From Litoreibacter arenae DSM 19593 (lineage in GTDB: Bacteria; Pseudomonadota; Alphaproteobacteria; Rhodobacterales; Rhodobacteraceae), in assembly GCF_000442275.2 (NCBI RefSeq), contig NZ_KE557306.1, forward strand, positions 964,959 through 1,028,958: a DNA stretch of 64,000 nucleotides, written 5' to 3'. Positions 1 through 9,602 of the stretch are shown here, one piece after another; the stretch's first letter is position 1, and the number at the start of each line of letters is the position of its first letter. The position numbers were made by a program, and so were the translations under genes. Below the pieces are notes generated by a model. That model searched no databases. It was not told the origin of the DNA and saw only the letters and a list, made by a program, of their open reading frames with translations.

Positions 1-386
1 TTGCCCTTGTCAAACCATTTCACCCGGGCGGGAATCATCTCGATGTCGGACAAATCAGCGTTTGGGGTAAGGGACTCGCCGCTTTCCCAATCGGTTTCCG
101 GCGGCGTCAGGCTGAGTACTTCCACCGCCTGAAGGCCACGATCTGTCTCTTGCACGCGCAGCTCAACGCTGCTCGCGTCAGCGACGGACCCTTGGCCGAA
201 ATTGCGTAACACATTGGCATGAAGCAAAATATCCGGTCCGCCGTCATCCGCGACGACAAAGCCGAAGCCCTTCACCGCGTCGAACCATTTCACCTGACCT
301 ACGACAAAACGTGTCGTGTCGGTTACCTCGTTATTTTGTGTCATCCACACTGCGTCGAGTCTTGCGACGCCTCCAAGATTGCCCAT
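1..386 (-). CDS. Cold-shock protein with two cold-shock domains (3' end cut off by the window)
   Basis: The visible 128 residues begin with a short leader and then a cold-shock domain at about residues 30-95, with the start signature VKWFD (32-36) and the RNP1-like core KGFGFV (39-44) that binds single-stranded nucleic acid. After an acidic linker a second copy starts with VKWFDKG at about 122 and runs off the window edge. Two-domain proteins of about 170-180 residues are common in Rhodobacterales, so roughly 50 residues are missing. The ATG at 386 is preferred because AGGGG lies five bases upstream; a second Met at residue 15 is an alternative. The likely role is RNA chaperone and stationary-phase or cold-stress regulation (family knowledge). 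Confidence 0.88.
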   Translation of the reverse strand, partial: MGNLGGVARLDAVWMTQNNEVTDTTRFVVGQVKWFDAVKGFGFVVADDGGPDILLHANVLRNFGQGSVADASSVELRVQETDRGLQAVEVLSLTPPETDWESGESLTPNADLSDIEMIPARVKWFDKG

Positions 387-504
387 GGAGTACCCCTAAC
401 TAAATCTGATGTCCAAGGTCTCATATCGTGAGGTTTCATGATAGTAAGGGTTTCCTGCCCCTGAACGGTTACGTGTACGTCAATTATCTTTATGTTCTAG
501 CGCG

Positions 505-1110
505 TTATGGACTAAGTCTTTCGATATTCCAAGCATCGCCCGGCGCAGACCGGGTCCAACGGAACCTGTCATGCAACCTTGCCGCGCCATCGGCCCAGAA
601 CTCTATCTCGACGGGCGAAATCCGGTAGCCGCCCCAGAAAGGCGGCCTGTCCGGATTCAACCCGTGTTCTGCGGTGACCTTGGCCACCTTTGTCATCAAT
701 GCCCCACGAGACGACAGCGGCTGCGATTGCCGCGACGCCCACGCCCCCAAGCGACTTTTGAGCGAACGGGACTTGTAGTAGGCATCCGCCTGCGGTCCCT
801 CTTCCCGTGTGACTATACCACGAACACGCACCTGACGGCGAAGAGATTTCCAATGCATGACGAAAGCGGCCTTGCCTGCCTGGTCGATCTCCGCAGCTTT
901 GGCGCTTCCATAGTTGGTGTAGAAGACGAAGGCGTCGTCTTCGACATCCTTGAGCAGCACCATGCGGACATTCGGCAACCCGTCCGCGTCGACGGTGGAG
1001 AGAGCAATCGCGTTCGGGTCGTTCGGCTCGGTCTGCTCCGCCTCATCCATCCAGTCACGAATGATCTGGAACGGATCGTCGCCCGCGAATTTTCCTGTTC
1101 GGTCTGTCAT
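505..1110 (-). CDS. pdxH: Pyridoxamine 5'-phosphate oxidase
   Basis: The 201-residue protein has the full PdxH architecture: an FMN-binding split-barrel with VRMVLLKD at about residues 48-55 and QVRVRG at about 94-99, and the conserved C-terminal dimerisation part with FWGGYRISP and the ending WNIERLSP. PdxH uses FMN and oxygen to oxidise pyridoxine or pyridoxamine phosphate to pyridoxal 5'-phosphate, the cofactor of the aminotransferases encoded elsewhere in this window. It is read divergently from fabI. The 225-bp gap between the two starts holds an imperfect palindrome (GGCTA-TAG-TAGCC at 1140-1152) but no promoter I can defend. Confidence 0.95.
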   Translation of the reverse strand: MTDRTGKFAGDDPFQIIRDWMDEAEQTEPNDPNAIALSTVDADGLPNVRMVLLKDVEDDAFVFYTNYGSAKAAEIDQAGKAAFVMHWKSLRRQVRVRGIVTREEGPQADAYYKSRSLKSRLGAWASRQSQPLSSRGALMTKVAKVTAEHGLNPDRPPFWGGYRISPVEIEFWADGAARLHDRFRWTRSAPGDAWNIERLSP

Positions 1111-1335
1111 AAGTCTTGATGCCCACCATCACTGTTAGCGGCTATAGTAGCCATAAAATATTCCCTCAATGATGACGCGACGTCCGAAATCCAGGTTCGG
1201 GCAGAAAACCGCCGTTGCTTTGAAGGCTGCGCGACCGGAGTAATGTTATGCTGCCGGAGCAAGCGCGTCTTGATGCAGCGCAAGGTTTGGCCTAAACGGT
1301 CTTAATTACAACAAGAAGTGGCCTTGAGGGACGAT

Positions 1336-2139
1336 ATGTCAAATGGATTGATGGCGGGCAAACGTGGTCTGATCATGGGGGTGGCCAATGACAAGTCCAT
1401 CGCTTGGGGAATTGCAAAGGCCTGCGCCGACGAAGGCGCGGAGATCGCGTTCTCCTATCAGGGCGACGCGCTGCTGAAACGTGTGCGCCCGTTGGCCGAC
1501 AGTATCGGGGCCAAACATGTCCTGCCTTGCGACGTGGGCGACGGCGCGTCGATTGATGCCTTGTTCGAGACTTTGAAGGAGGACTGGGGCACGCTGGATT
1601 TCGTGGTTCACGCCATCGGGTTCTCCGACAAGAACGAGTTGCGCGGCCGCTATGTCGACACCAGCCCCGACAATTTCCGCATGTCGATGGACATCTCCGT
1701 CTACTCTTTCACCGCAGTCGCACAACGCGCGGAGAAGCTGATGACCGACGGCGGATCCTTGCTTACGCTGACCTATTACGGGGCCGAAAAGGTTATGCCG
1801 CATTACAATGTGATGGGTGTCGCCAAGGCCGCACTGGAGGCGTCGGTGCAATATCTGGCCGAGGATCTGGGCAAGGACAACATCCGCGTGAACGCCATTT
1901 CCGCTGGCACGATCAAGACACTTGCGGCGTCGGGCATCGGTGATTTCCGCTACATCATGAAGTGGAACGAGTACAACTCCCCGCTACGCCGGACGGTGAC
2001 ACAGGAAGAGGTCGGAAAGTCCGCGCTTTACCTGCTGTCCGACCTCAGCTCTGCCGTGACCGGCGAAGTGCTGCATGTGGATGCGGGTTATCACGTGGTC
2101 GGCATGAAGGCGGTGGACGCGCCGGATATCGAGAAATGA
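1336..2139 (+). CDS. fabI: Enoyl-[acyl-carrier-protein] reductase (NADH), FabI type
   Basis: This 267-residue short-chain dehydrogenase-fold protein reduces trans-2-enoyl-ACP in the last step of each fatty-acid elongation cycle. The nucleotide-binding motif GVANDKSIAWG is at residues 15-25, and the FabI catalytic pair is Tyr157 and Lys164 in YNVMGVAK. The sequence AGTIKTLAASGI near residue 200 is the FabI substrate-binding loop. The ATG at 1336 has GAGGGA seven bases upstream; a GTG at 1318 would add six residues but has no ribosome site. The TGA overlaps the ATG of the next gene (ATGA), so the two are probably translationally coupled. Confidence 0.95.
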   Translation: MSNGLMAGKRGLIMGVANDKSIAWGIAKACADEGAEIAFSYQGDALLKRVRPLADSIGAKHVLPCDVGDGASIDALFETLKEDWGTLDFVVHAIGFSDKNELRGRYVDTSPDNFRMSMDISVYSFTAVAQRAEKLMTDGGSLLTLTYYGAEKVMPHYNVMGVAKAALEASVQYLAEDLGKDNIRVNAISAGTIKTLAASGIGDFRYIMKWNEYNSPLRRTVTQEEVGKSALYLLSDLSSAVTGEVLHVDAGYHVVGMKAVDAPDIEK

Positions 2140-2750
2140 CACTCGCGGGCTTCGCCACCGTTGCCCTGATCCATCTGCTCGCGGCGATGTCGCCGGGGCC
2201 TTCTTTTGTGCTGAGCGTGCGCTCCGCCGCGTCGGAAGGCTTCCGCGTGGCCGTGGGCCTCGCCATCGGCTTTGGCCTTGCCGCGATGCTTTGGGCGGCG
2301 GCGGCGTTGCTGGGCCTGTCATTGCTGTTCGAAGTCGTCCCCGCTCTGTTTACCGCGCTGAAAGTCGTGGGCGGCCTGTTCCTGATCTACATCGCCTACA
2401 AGATGTGGCGTCACGCGCCGGAGCCGATGCCCGTGTTGACCGAAGGCACGCCACCGCGGTCCACGACGCGCGCGATCTGGCTGGGGCTGCTAGCCATGCT
2501 GGCCAATCCAAAACCGGCGGTGTTTTTCGGCGCGGTCTTCGTCGGCGTGGTGCCGGTCGAGGCGAGCCTGACCGACAAGCTGGTCGTGCTGCTCAACATC
2601 TTCTGGGTGGAGGCCGCGTGGTATATGATCGTGGCACGGGTATTCTCCCTGCCCCGCGCCCGTGCGGGCTACGGCCACTTCAAATCAAAACTGGACCGCA
2701 CCTTTGGCGGACTGATTGCACTACTCGGCGCCAAAATCGCCATCACCTGA
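2136..2750 (+). CDS. LysE/RhtB-family amino-acid exporter
   Basis: The protein has 204 residues and about six hydrophobic segments, starting with a family-typical N-terminus in which AAMSPGPSFVLSV follows the first helix (about residues 15-27). The helix LKVVGGLFLIYIAYKMW near residues 70-85 is also characteristic of LysE/RhtB permeases. Members export amino acids such as lysine, homoserine or threonine across the inner membrane; the substrate here cannot be told. The start overlaps the fabI stop by four bases, so the longer frame that reads back into fabI is not the real protein. The gene is followed after 13 bases by gpt. Confidence 0.85.
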   Translation: MTLAGFATVALIHLLAAMSPGPSFVLSVRSAASEGFRVAVGLAIGFGLAAMLWAAAALLGLSLLFEVVPALFTALKVVGGLFLIYIAYKMWRHAPEPMPVLTEGTPPRSTTRAIWLGLLAMLANPKPAVFFGAVFVGVVPVEASLTDKLVVLLNIFWVEAAWYMIVARVFSLPRARAGYGHFKSKLDRTFGGLIALLGAKIAIT

Positions 2751-2763
2751 GGGACCCTGACCT

Positions 2764-3264
2764 ATGACCGACCGCCTGCCCCACGAAAAAGGCTTCCACA
2801 TCAGCTGGGATCAAATCCACCGCGACAGTCGCGCGTTGGCGTGGCGGCTGGACGGGCACGGACCGGATGACGGCGCTTGGCGGGCTGTGGTCGCCATCAC
2901 GCGTGGCGGCATGGCCCCGGCAATGATCGCCGCGCGGGAATTGGACATTCGCACCGTGGATACCATTTCGATCAAGTCCTACGATCACCAGGACCAGTCC
3001 GAGGCGACCGTCCTGCAAAAGCCTGACCCGGAGTTGATGGGCGACGGCACCGGCATCCTGATCATCGACGATCTGGTCGACAGCGGCAAAACGCTTGAGG
3101 TCGTCCGCGCGCTCTACCCGAACGCGCATTTCGCCACCGTCTATGCCAAGCCCAAAGGGCGTGCGCAGGTGGACACGTTTATCACCGAAGTGTCTCAGGA
3201 TACGTGGATTTTCTTCCCGTGGGACATGGCGATGCAATATGTGAAGCCGTATCGCGGCGACTGA
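2764..3264 (+). CDS. gpt: Xanthine-guanine phosphoribosyltransferase
   Basis: The 166-residue protein is a type I phosphoribosyltransferase. The PRPP-binding loop [13 protein letters not shown] lies at residues 99-111, and the N-terminal [12 protein letters not shown] (about 42-53) forms the PPi-binding loop. The C-terminal segment with DTWIFFPWD is characteristic of bacterial Gpt. It salvages guanine, xanthine and, less well, hypoxanthine to the nucleotide monophosphates. It follows the LysE gene closely and precedes the aminotransferase by 25 bases, which suggests one transcript. Confidence 0.92.
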   Translation: MTDRLPHEKGFHISWDQIHRDSRALAWRLDGHGPDDGAWRAVVAITRGGMAPAMIAARELDIRTVDTISIKSYDHQDQSEATVLQKPDPELMGDGTGILIIDDLVDSGKTLEVVRALYPNAHFATVYAKPKGRAQVDTFITEVSQDTWIFFPWDMAMQYVKPYRGD

Positions 3265-3289
3265 ATTTACCTGACAGGACACGGCACCC

Positions 3290-4462
3290 ATGCGTCTGAA
3301 CCCCAATATGGCCGCGACCTCCCCTCCTCCGGTTATGGAGGCACGGCGCTGGATTGACGGGGTTGAGTTCCCCGCGGACCGCCCTTTGATCAATGTCTCT
3401 CAGGCAGCCCCCGTTGATCCGCCCCCTGCCGCGCTGCGCGAAGCGATGGCGAGGTTCGTTCTGGACGATGACGAAACCCATCTTTACGGCCCCGTTCTTG
3501 GCCTACCCGCCTTACGCGCCGAAGTCGCATCGCAGTGGAGTGTCGCCTATGGCGGCACCGTAACCCCGTCGCAGGTCGCCATTACCTCCGGCTGCAATCA
3601 GGCCTTCGCCGCAATTATCGCCACGCTCTGCGCGCCGGGCGACGAGGTGATCGTGCCGACGCCGTGGTATTTCAACCATAAGATGTGGCTCGACATGGGC
3701 GGCATCACCTCCGTCCCGTTGAAGGCGGGCGAAGGTTTGCTGCCATCGGTTGACGCTGCCGCGCAGCTGATCACATCGAAGACACGCGCCATCACATTGG
3801 TATCACCCAACAATCCGGGTGGCGTGGAGTATCCGTCCGACCTGCTCGGGGCATTCTATGATCTGTGCAAGGACAAAGGCATCGCCCTGATCGTGGACGA
3901 AACCTACCGTGATTTCGACAGCCGCTCCGGAGCACCCCATGACCTGTTTGCCCGCGAGGGATGGGATGGGACGCTGATCCAGCTCTATTCGTTCTCCAAA
4001 GCCTACCGGCTCACAGGCCACCGTGTCGGGGCCGTCGTCGCGTCCGAGGCGCGGCTGGCCGAGGCGGAGAAGTTTCTGGACACCGTCACGATTTGCCCCA
4101 ACCAGCTTGGGCAACGGGCGGCATTGTGGGGGATGAAGAATCTGGGCGACTGGCTGGCAGAGCAGCGGGCAGAGATCCTCGCTCGTCGCGCGGCGATCGA
4201 GCAGCATTTCCCAAAGCTCGCCGCAAAAGGCTGGGTGCTGCACGGCAACGGCGCCTATTTCGCCTATGTGACCCACCCGTTCGACGAGCCGTCCGACAAG
4301 CTGGCGCAACGCATGGTGGAAGAGATCAGCGTTCTGTGCCTGCCCGGCACGATGTTTGTGCCTGATGATGACCCCTCCGGCGCGAAATGCCTGCGCATCG
4401 CCTTTGCGAATATCGACGCGGACGGCATCGCGGAGCTGTTTGAGCGTATGGAAACTCTCTGA
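3290..4462 (+). CDS. Class I/II PLP-dependent aminotransferase
   Basis: The 390-residue fold-type I aminotransferase carries the PLP-binding lysine Lys237 in SFSKAYRLTGHRVG, a YGPVLGLPALR motif near residue 65 and SPNNPGG near residue 170. Such enzymes transfer amino groups between aspartate or aromatic amino acids and 2-oxo acids. The substrate is not evident, and neither the gpt nor the foldase neighbour gives a pathway clue. The start follows a GACAGGA ribosome site. Confidence 0.88.
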   Translation: MRLNPNMAATSPPPVMEARRWIDGVEFPADRPLINVSQAAPVDPPPAALREAMARFVLDDDETHLYGPVLGLPALRAEVASQWSVAYGGTVTPSQVAITSGCNQAFAAIIATLCAPGDEVIVPTPWYFNHKMWLDMGGITSVPLKAGEGLLPSVDAAAQLITSKTRAITLVSPNNPGGVEYPSDLLGAFYDLCKDKGIALIVDETYRDFDSRSGAPHDLFAREGWDGTLIQLYSFSKAYRLTGHRVGAVVASEARLAEAEKFLDTVTICPNQLGQRAALWGMKNLGDWLAEQRAEILARRAAIEQHFPKLAAKGWVLHGNGAYFAYVTHPFDEPSDKLAQRMVEEISVLCLPGTMFVPDDDPSGAKCLRIAFANIDADGIAELFERMETL

Positions 4463-4529
4463 CCCGCTTGCCCCTCTGGGGGCAACGGTTTAACAGGTTC
4501 CAACTGGTTTTCTTCTGGGAAGGTAAGAC

Positions 4530-6386
4530 ATGGCCAAGGCAGGCAAATCTAGCGCATCGCGCTACGCGGTGTGGGGCATTTTGCTTCTGTTGGTTGCAGG
4601 TTTGGCGGGCTTCGGCTCGGGCGGCTTGGGCGGCAACATCTCAAGCATCGGCAGCGTCGGCGAGACGCCGATCACCGTTGAGGAATACCAACGCGCCTTG
4701 CAGCAGGAACTGGAGTTCGAATCCCGTCGTCGTGGCCAGCCAGTCTCCATGCAAACGGCGCTTCAGGAACAGTTGGACCTGCGCGTGCGCCAACGACTGG
4801 CAGGCAGCACCGCGCTGACCGAAGAGGCCCGCGTGATGGGACTGTCGGTCGGCGACGCAGAGGTTCTGCGCCAGTTGCAGCAAGTGCCCGCGTTTCAGGG
4901 ACCGGACGGACAATTCAATCGCGAGGCCTACGAATTCACGCTGGAGCGAAACGGCCTGCGCCCCACCGAGTTCGAGCAGGATTTGCGCACGACCGCCGCG
5001 CGCCAGTTGTTGCAACAGGCAGTAACCGGCGGTCTGACGCTGAACGAGACCTATGCCGCAACGCTCTACGGCTTTCTGGGGCAGCGCCGCTCCTTCCGCT
5101 GGGCGGAGTTGAACGCCGACCTGCTCGCCACACCGAACGACGAACCGACCGATGCGCAGTTGCAGAGCTATTATGACGAGAACGGCGCCCAATTCGAGAC
5201 GCCCGAAATCCGCAAGATCAGCTATGCTTGGCTGACACCGGACATGCTGGTCGACGACATCACCCCCAATGAGGACAGGTTGCGTGCGCTTTACGAAGAA
5301 CGCTCCGACGAGTTGAACCAGCCCGAGCGTCGTATCGTGGAACGCCTTGGCTTTGCCGATATGGACGCGGCCAGCGCAGCGAAGACCGCGATTGAGGCTG
5401 GCGAGACCACGTTTGACGATCTGGTGACGGAACGCGGTCTGACCTTGGAGGACGTGGATCAGGGCGAAGTCTCGCGCGACGATCTGGATGGCCCCATCGC
5501 CGACGCCGTGTTCGCCCTGACCGAGCCGGGCATTTCAGAGCCGGTGGAGACGACCCTCGGCCCTGCGCTTTACCGTGTGAATGCGGTGCTTGAAGCGCAG
5601 AACACCGCTTTCGAGGACGTGCGCGACGACCTGGTCGCCGAAGCGGCCGCCGATCAGGCGCGGCGTGCGGTTTTAGACCGGATCGGTGAAATCGACGATC
5701 TGCTGGCCAGCGGCGCTACGCTGGAAGAGCTTGGCAAAGACAGCGAAATGGAGTTCGGCCAGATCGAATTCTCCGACGCCTCAAACGACGGCATCGCGGG
5801 CTATGACAACTTTCGCGAGGAAGCCGTGTTGCTCAAGGAAGGTGACTTCCCCGAAGTGCGCGAATTGTCCGATGGCGGCATCTTCGCCGCGCGGCTTGAC
5901 GAAATCGTGCCGCCCGCCGTGCCGCCTCTTGAGAACATCCGCGACGATGTTGTGGCAGCGTGGAATGCGGCCGAAACCAAGCGGCGCCTGACAGAGCTTG
6001 GCGAAAGCTTGAAGGCACAGCTCGACCAAGGCACTGCGATGGAAGCGCTTGGGCTAGAAGGCCGCACCGAGACAGACCGGGGCCGCACCGACTTCATCGA
6101 GGACGTGTCTCCTGCCGTTCTGATCACCGCCTTCAGTCTGGAAAAGGCATCCGAGACCGCGCTGGTGCCGACCGAAGGCGGCGCGGTGCTTTTGGAGTTG
6201 CTGGATATCTCCCCCGCCGACCTGGAGACGGACGAGGCGCAGAACTTCCTGAGCCAGTTGTCGCAACAGGCCAGCGCGGGCCTTGCGGGCGATGTGTTCG
6301 AGCTATACGGCCAAGCGGTTCAGGCGCGGCACGGGCTGAGCCTTGATCAGGTTGCGGTCAACGCCGTCAACGCGAGCATGCGCTGA
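4530..6386 (+). CDS. Membrane-anchored peptidyl-prolyl isomerase / foldase (PpiD-SurA type)
   Basis: The 618-residue protein starts with a single transmembrane helix (about residues 12-30, WGILLLLVAGLAGF) and continues into a long periplasmic part. Residues 40-180 resemble the SurA/PpiD N-terminal chaperone domain (VGETPITVEEYQRAL), and about 240-380 form a divergent parvulin-like PPIC region. Proteins of this layout are anchored in the inner membrane and help newly exported outer-membrane proteins to fold, consistent with the bamA, skp and rseP genes further on in the window. A 3-base gap separates it from trpE, an arrangement that makes cotranscription likely despite unrelated functions. 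Confidence 0.85.
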   Translation: MAKAGKSSASRYAVWGILLLLVAGLAGFGSGGLGGNISSIGSVGETPITVEEYQRALQQELEFESRRRGQPVSMQTALQEQLDLRVRQRLAGSTALTEEARVMGLSVGDAEVLRQLQQVPAFQGPDGQFNREAYEFTLERNGLRPTEFEQDLRTTAARQLLQQAVTGGLTLNETYAATLYGFLGQRRSFRWAELNADLLATPNDEPTDAQLQSYYDENGAQFETPEIRKISYAWLTPDMLVDDITPNEDRLRALYEERSDELNQPERRIVERLGFADMDAASAAKTAIEAGETTFDDLVTERGLTLEDVDQGEVSRDDLDGPIADAVFALTEPGISEPVETTLGPALYRVNAVLEAQNTAFEDVRDDLVAEAAADQARRAVLDRIGEIDDLLASGATLEELGKDSEMEFGQIEFSDASNDGIAGYDNFREEAVLLKEGDFPEVRELSDGGIFAARLDEIVPPAVPPLENIRDDVVAAWNAAETKRRLTELGESLKAQLDQGTAMEALGLEGRTETDRGRTDFIEDVSPAVLITAFSLEKASETALVPTEGGAVLLELLDISPADLETDEAQNFLSQLSQQASAGLAGDVFELYGQAVQARHGLSLDQVAVNAVNASMR

Positions 6387-6389
6387 CAC

Positions 6390-7901
6390 ATGGCTTTGCT
6401 ACCGGCATATGAGGACTTCGCCAAAGGCTACGAGGCTGGCGAAAATCAGGTGGTCTACACGCGGCTTGCCGCAGATTTGGACACGCCGGTTTCGCTAATG
6501 CTCAAGCTCACCGCCGCGCAGCCGGACAGCTTCGTGCTGGAATCAGTCACTGGCGGCGAAGTGCGCGGGCGCTATTCGATCATCGGCATGAAACCGGATC
6601 TGATCTGGCAATGCCGGGGCACCACGAGCGAGCTGAACCGCTCCGCCCGCTTTGACCGCGATGCGTTCGAGCCTTGCGGAAGCGACCCGTTAACCGCCCT
6701 GCGCGAAGTGCTGGCGGAAAGCCGGATCGACCTGCCGGACGGGCTTCCGGCGGCGTCCGCCGGACTGTTCGGTTATCTCGGCTACGACATGATCCGGTTG
6801 GTCGAGAACCTGCCAAACGTGAACCCCGACCCGCTGGGCCTGCCTGACGCGGTGATGCAACGCCCCTCGGTTGTGGTGGTGCTGGACGGGGTCAAGGGGG
6901 AGGTCATCGTCGTCAGCCCCGCATGGGTGGCCTCCGGTCTGTCTGCACGCGCGGCCTATGCGCAGGCGGCAGAGCGGGTGATGGACGCGGTGCGCGATCT
7001 GGACCGCGCGGTGCCCACCGACGCCCGCGACTTCGGCGAGGAAACCGAGGTCGCGCCGCCCGTTTCCAACTTCACCCATAAGGGCTATCTGGATGCGGTC
7101 GAGGCCGCCAAGGAATATATCCGTGCGGGCGACATCTTTCAGGTGGTCCCGTCGCAACGATGGACGCAGGATTTCCCGCTGCCGCCCTTCTCGCTTTATC
7201 GTGCGCTGCGCCGCACCAACCCGTCGCCCTTCATGTTCTATTTCAACATGGGCGGCTTCCAGATCGTCGGCGCAAGCCCCGAAATTCTGGTGCGGGTCTT
7301 TGGCCGCGAGGTCACCATCCGACCGATCGCTGGCACGCGACCGCGCGGTGCGACGCCCGAGGAGGACCGCGCGCTGGAGGCCGACCTGTTAGGCGATCCG
7401 AAAGAATGTGCGGAGCATCTGATGCTGCTCGACCTCGGGCGCAATGACACGGGCAAGGTGTCGAAGATCGGCACCGTGACCCCCACCGAAAAGTTCATCA
7501 TCGAGCGTTACAGCCACGTGATGCACATCGTCTCCAACGTCACCGGCGAGTTGGCGGACGATCAGGACGCCCTGTCCGCGCTGCTGTCCGGCCTGCCTGC
7601 GGGCACGGTTTCGGGTGCGCCAAAGGTCCGCGCGATGGAAATCATCGACGAGTTGGAGCCGGAAAAACGCGGCATCTATGGCGGCGGCTGCGGCTATTTC
7701 TCGGCTAATGGCGACATGGATATCTGCATCGCCCTGCGCACAGGCGTCGTCAAAGACGAGAAGCTGTATATTCAGGCAGGCGGCGGCGTGGTCTATGATA
7801 GCGACCCCGAGGCAGAGTTTCAGGAAACCGTCAACAAATCCAAGGCGCTGCTGATGGCCGCCAAAGAGGCCGGATTGTTCCTGCGCGGCGGCAACGGCTA
7901 A
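6390..7901 (+). CDS. trpE: Anthranilate synthase component I
   Basis: The 503-residue chorismate-binding enzyme makes anthranilate with ammonia supplied by TrpG. The N-terminal regulatory domain holds the motif LESVTGGEVRGRYSIIG (about 51-67), and the C-terminal catalytic domain holds ASPEILVRV, RPIAGTRPRGATPEED, ERYSHVMHIVSNV and PAGTVSGAPKVRAMEI. The length is normal for a stand-alone TrpE, not a TrpEG fusion. trpG lies 1.7 kb downstream beyond an opposing gene, so the operon is split. The stop overlaps the stop of the convergent deacetylase-like gene by four bases. Confidence 0.97.
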   Translation: MALLPAYEDFAKGYEAGENQVVYTRLAADLDTPVSLMLKLTAAQPDSFVLESVTGGEVRGRYSIIGMKPDLIWQCRGTTSELNRSARFDRDAFEPCGSDPLTALREVLAESRIDLPDGLPAASAGLFGYLGYDMIRLVENLPNVNPDPLGLPDAVMQRPSVVVVLDGVKGEVIVVSPAWVASGLSARAAYAQAAERVMDAVRDLDRAVPTDARDFGEETEVAPPVSNFTHKGYLDAVEAAKEYIRAGDIFQVVPSQRWTQDFPLPPFSLYRALRRTNPSPFMFYFNMGGFQIVGASPEILVRVFGREVTIRPIAGTRPRGATPEEDRALEADLLGDPKECAEHLMLLDLGRNDTGKVSKIGTVTPTEKFIIERYSHVMHIVSNVTGELADDQDALSALLSGLPAGTVSGAPKVRAMEIIDELEPEKRGIYGGGCGYFSANGDMDICIALRTGVVKDEKLYIQAGGGVVYDSDPEAEFQETVNKSKALLMAAKEAGLFLRGGNG

Positions 7902-9424
7902 GGCGCGTCGTCCGCCAGCATCACCGCCGAGACCGGCACCATGGCGATCCCGGCCTCCTTCTTCTCCAGCACCCATTCCACAAGGGCCTTCACCGTGTCG
8001 GGGTAGCTGCGCCCTACGACGACAACGGCACCGTCGCGGTTGGCGTTGAACGCCGCACGGTCGAGATAGCGTTTGATCTTTGGCGCTTCTTCCAGTTCAC
8101 CGTCCAAGACGCGGAACACGGTTGCAGCGGGAATGTTCTCGCGGCGGGCGGCTTGTTGGGCGGTGTTGAGGCCACGATCAAACGTGATCAACCCGTGGCC
8201 GCTGTTGCGGATTGCGCCCAGCACCGGCTGGAGCAGCGTGCGGTTTGACTGGATACGCCCGTCCAGCGGGTCCATCAGGCCGACCGCCTGATCGAGAATG
8301 TTGAAATAGGCCTCCACAGCGACGGCAACATCACCAGGCCCGGCGGATGTGGGAAGCTCGTTGGCGATTGCCACGACCTCCATCCCCGCGTCGCGGTAGG
8401 CCTGCATCGTGCTTGCGGCGTCGGCGGCGGTCGGATCAATGGCGATGGTCACGGGAATGCTGAGTTTCATCAGATCCTCGCGCGGGATACCGTCCTCGCC
8501 GCTGTCGATGAGGATCACCCCGAACAGCGATTTGCCTTCGATGCCGTCAACCTGCGCCGCGAAGTTGCGCAACGCACCAAGGTCTTCGACGGGAGCCGGT
8601 GCGACCTCAGCGCGCTCCGCTTCAGGCTCAGGTGCCGCGTCACCGACGCTGGGCAGACGGTTGGTCACCACACCAGAGTTGATCCGCGGCAAGGTGATGG
8701 GTGTGTCCGCCGAAGCTACGTCGAGGGAGTCGCCTTCTTCAGGTGCGTCACTGCCAATCGTTGGCAAGCTGGAGGCACGAGGCATAGCATCGGGGTCAGG
8801 CTGCTCAGTACCGACCACAGTGGTCGATGGCAACGTGCTGGGTTGGACCTTAAGCGTGGCGGTCTGCGGATCGGCCTCTACATTCGGCGCGGCGTCTGCC
8901 GAGGGCAAGGGCGTGGCCTCGTCCACGCGCAACGCGGCGGACGGAGCGGGGTCAACACGCGCGATCACGATCGCGTCGTCGCCGTCGGCTTTCAACGCGG
9001 GAGCGTCAGGCGTGGTTTGCGAGATCTGGGTGTCTGTACCGACGACAGGAGCCGCAGGGCTGTCGGAACGCGTCGCTTCAGCCGTCTCTGGCTGTGCAAC
9101 CGTGGGTTGCACGACCGGCGCGTCCTGCTGCTCGTTCAGCGTCTGGGTTCCCGTTTGCTGTGGCGCACGAGCGACCTCGGAGGTGGCTGCCGCCTCGCTC
9201 TGGGATGCAGTTGCTGGCAACGAAGCATTCTCTTCGACACGGGGAGCGGCGCTGCTTGCCCCGCTTTCGGGAGCGACAGATACGGGCTCGGGCTTTTCGG
9301 CGTTGATCTTAGGTGCAGCGTCGATGCGATCTTGAGGCAGCGGCGCGTAGAGCGACAACATCGCCATGACCACGGCGCCCACAAAGCCGCCCGATACCAA
9401 ACCCGCGCCTAGTCCTTTGCCCAT
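7898..9424 (-). CDS. Divergent polysaccharide deacetylase-family protein with long disordered linker
   Basis: The 508-residue protein has three parts. Residues 5-27 form an N-terminal membrane anchor. Residues about 35-275 are low complexity, rich in Ala, Pro, Glu, Thr and Ser, with recurring VVGT and LPS segments. Residues about 280-508 match the divergent polysaccharide deacetylase family (FGVILIDSGEDG, IPVTIAIDPTAADA, GHGLITFDRGLNTA). The family is linked to envelope or septum functions but its chemistry is unproven, and classical metal-binding motifs are not obvious. It lies between trpE and trpG on the opposite strand and has its own 178-bp upstream gap. The function is inferred from the domain only. 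Confidence 0.85.
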   Translation of the reverse strand: MGKGLGAGLVSGGFVGAVVMAMLSLYAPLPQDRIDAAPKINAEKPEPVSVAPESGASSAAPRVEENASLPATASQSEAAATSEVARAPQQTGTQTLNEQQDAPVVQPTVAQPETAEATRSDSPAAPVVGTDTQISQTTPDAPALKADGDDAIVIARVDPAPSAALRVDEATPLPSADAAPNVEADPQTATLKVQPSTLPSTTVVGTEQPDPDAMPRASSLPTIGSDAPEEGDSLDVASADTPITLPRINSGVVTNRLPSVGDAAPEPEAERAEVAPAPVEDLGALRNFAAQVDGIEGKSLFGVILIDSGEDGIPREDLMKLSIPVTIAIDPTAADAASTMQAYRDAGMEVVAIANELPTSAGPGDVAVAVEAYFNILDQAVGLMDPLDGRIQSNRTLLQPVLGAIRNSGHGLITFDRGLNTAQQAARRENIPAATVFRVLDGELEEAPKIKRYLDRAAFNANRDGAVVVVGRSYPDTVKALVEWVLEKKEAGIAMVPVSAVMLADDAP

Positions 9425-9602
9425 CGTTCTGATCCTCGCCCGATCCTGTGCCCTTCATCGAGCATACGCTATTTGCAGGCTTTTGCCCTTATCTTCGCGG
9501 GGATAGCCGGATAAGCGGCCTTGACCCCGGCGCGTCGCTCTGGGCATTTATACCGCGACACGGAAGGCGGTGGAAAGCCCTTTCGGGGCAAAGGGTAAGA
9601 TG

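Noticed and set aside
1111-1335. Possible divergent promoters for pdxH and fabI, including the palindrome at 1140-1152
   Set aside because: The palindrome arms are only five bases and the hexamers (TTGATG / TAAACG for fabI) match poorly, so I would not annotate them as features.
8409-9335. 308-codon Ser/Ala/Gly-rich frame opposite the deacetylase-like gene
   Set aside because: It mirrors the low-complexity linker of the real minus-strand protein. Long antisense frames are expected there from codon bias.
9425-9602. Possible trp leader peptide or attenuator before trpG
   Set aside because: No short frame with consecutive Trp codons and no alternative terminator/antiterminator stems are visible; a TTGACC at 9521 has no properly spaced -10.
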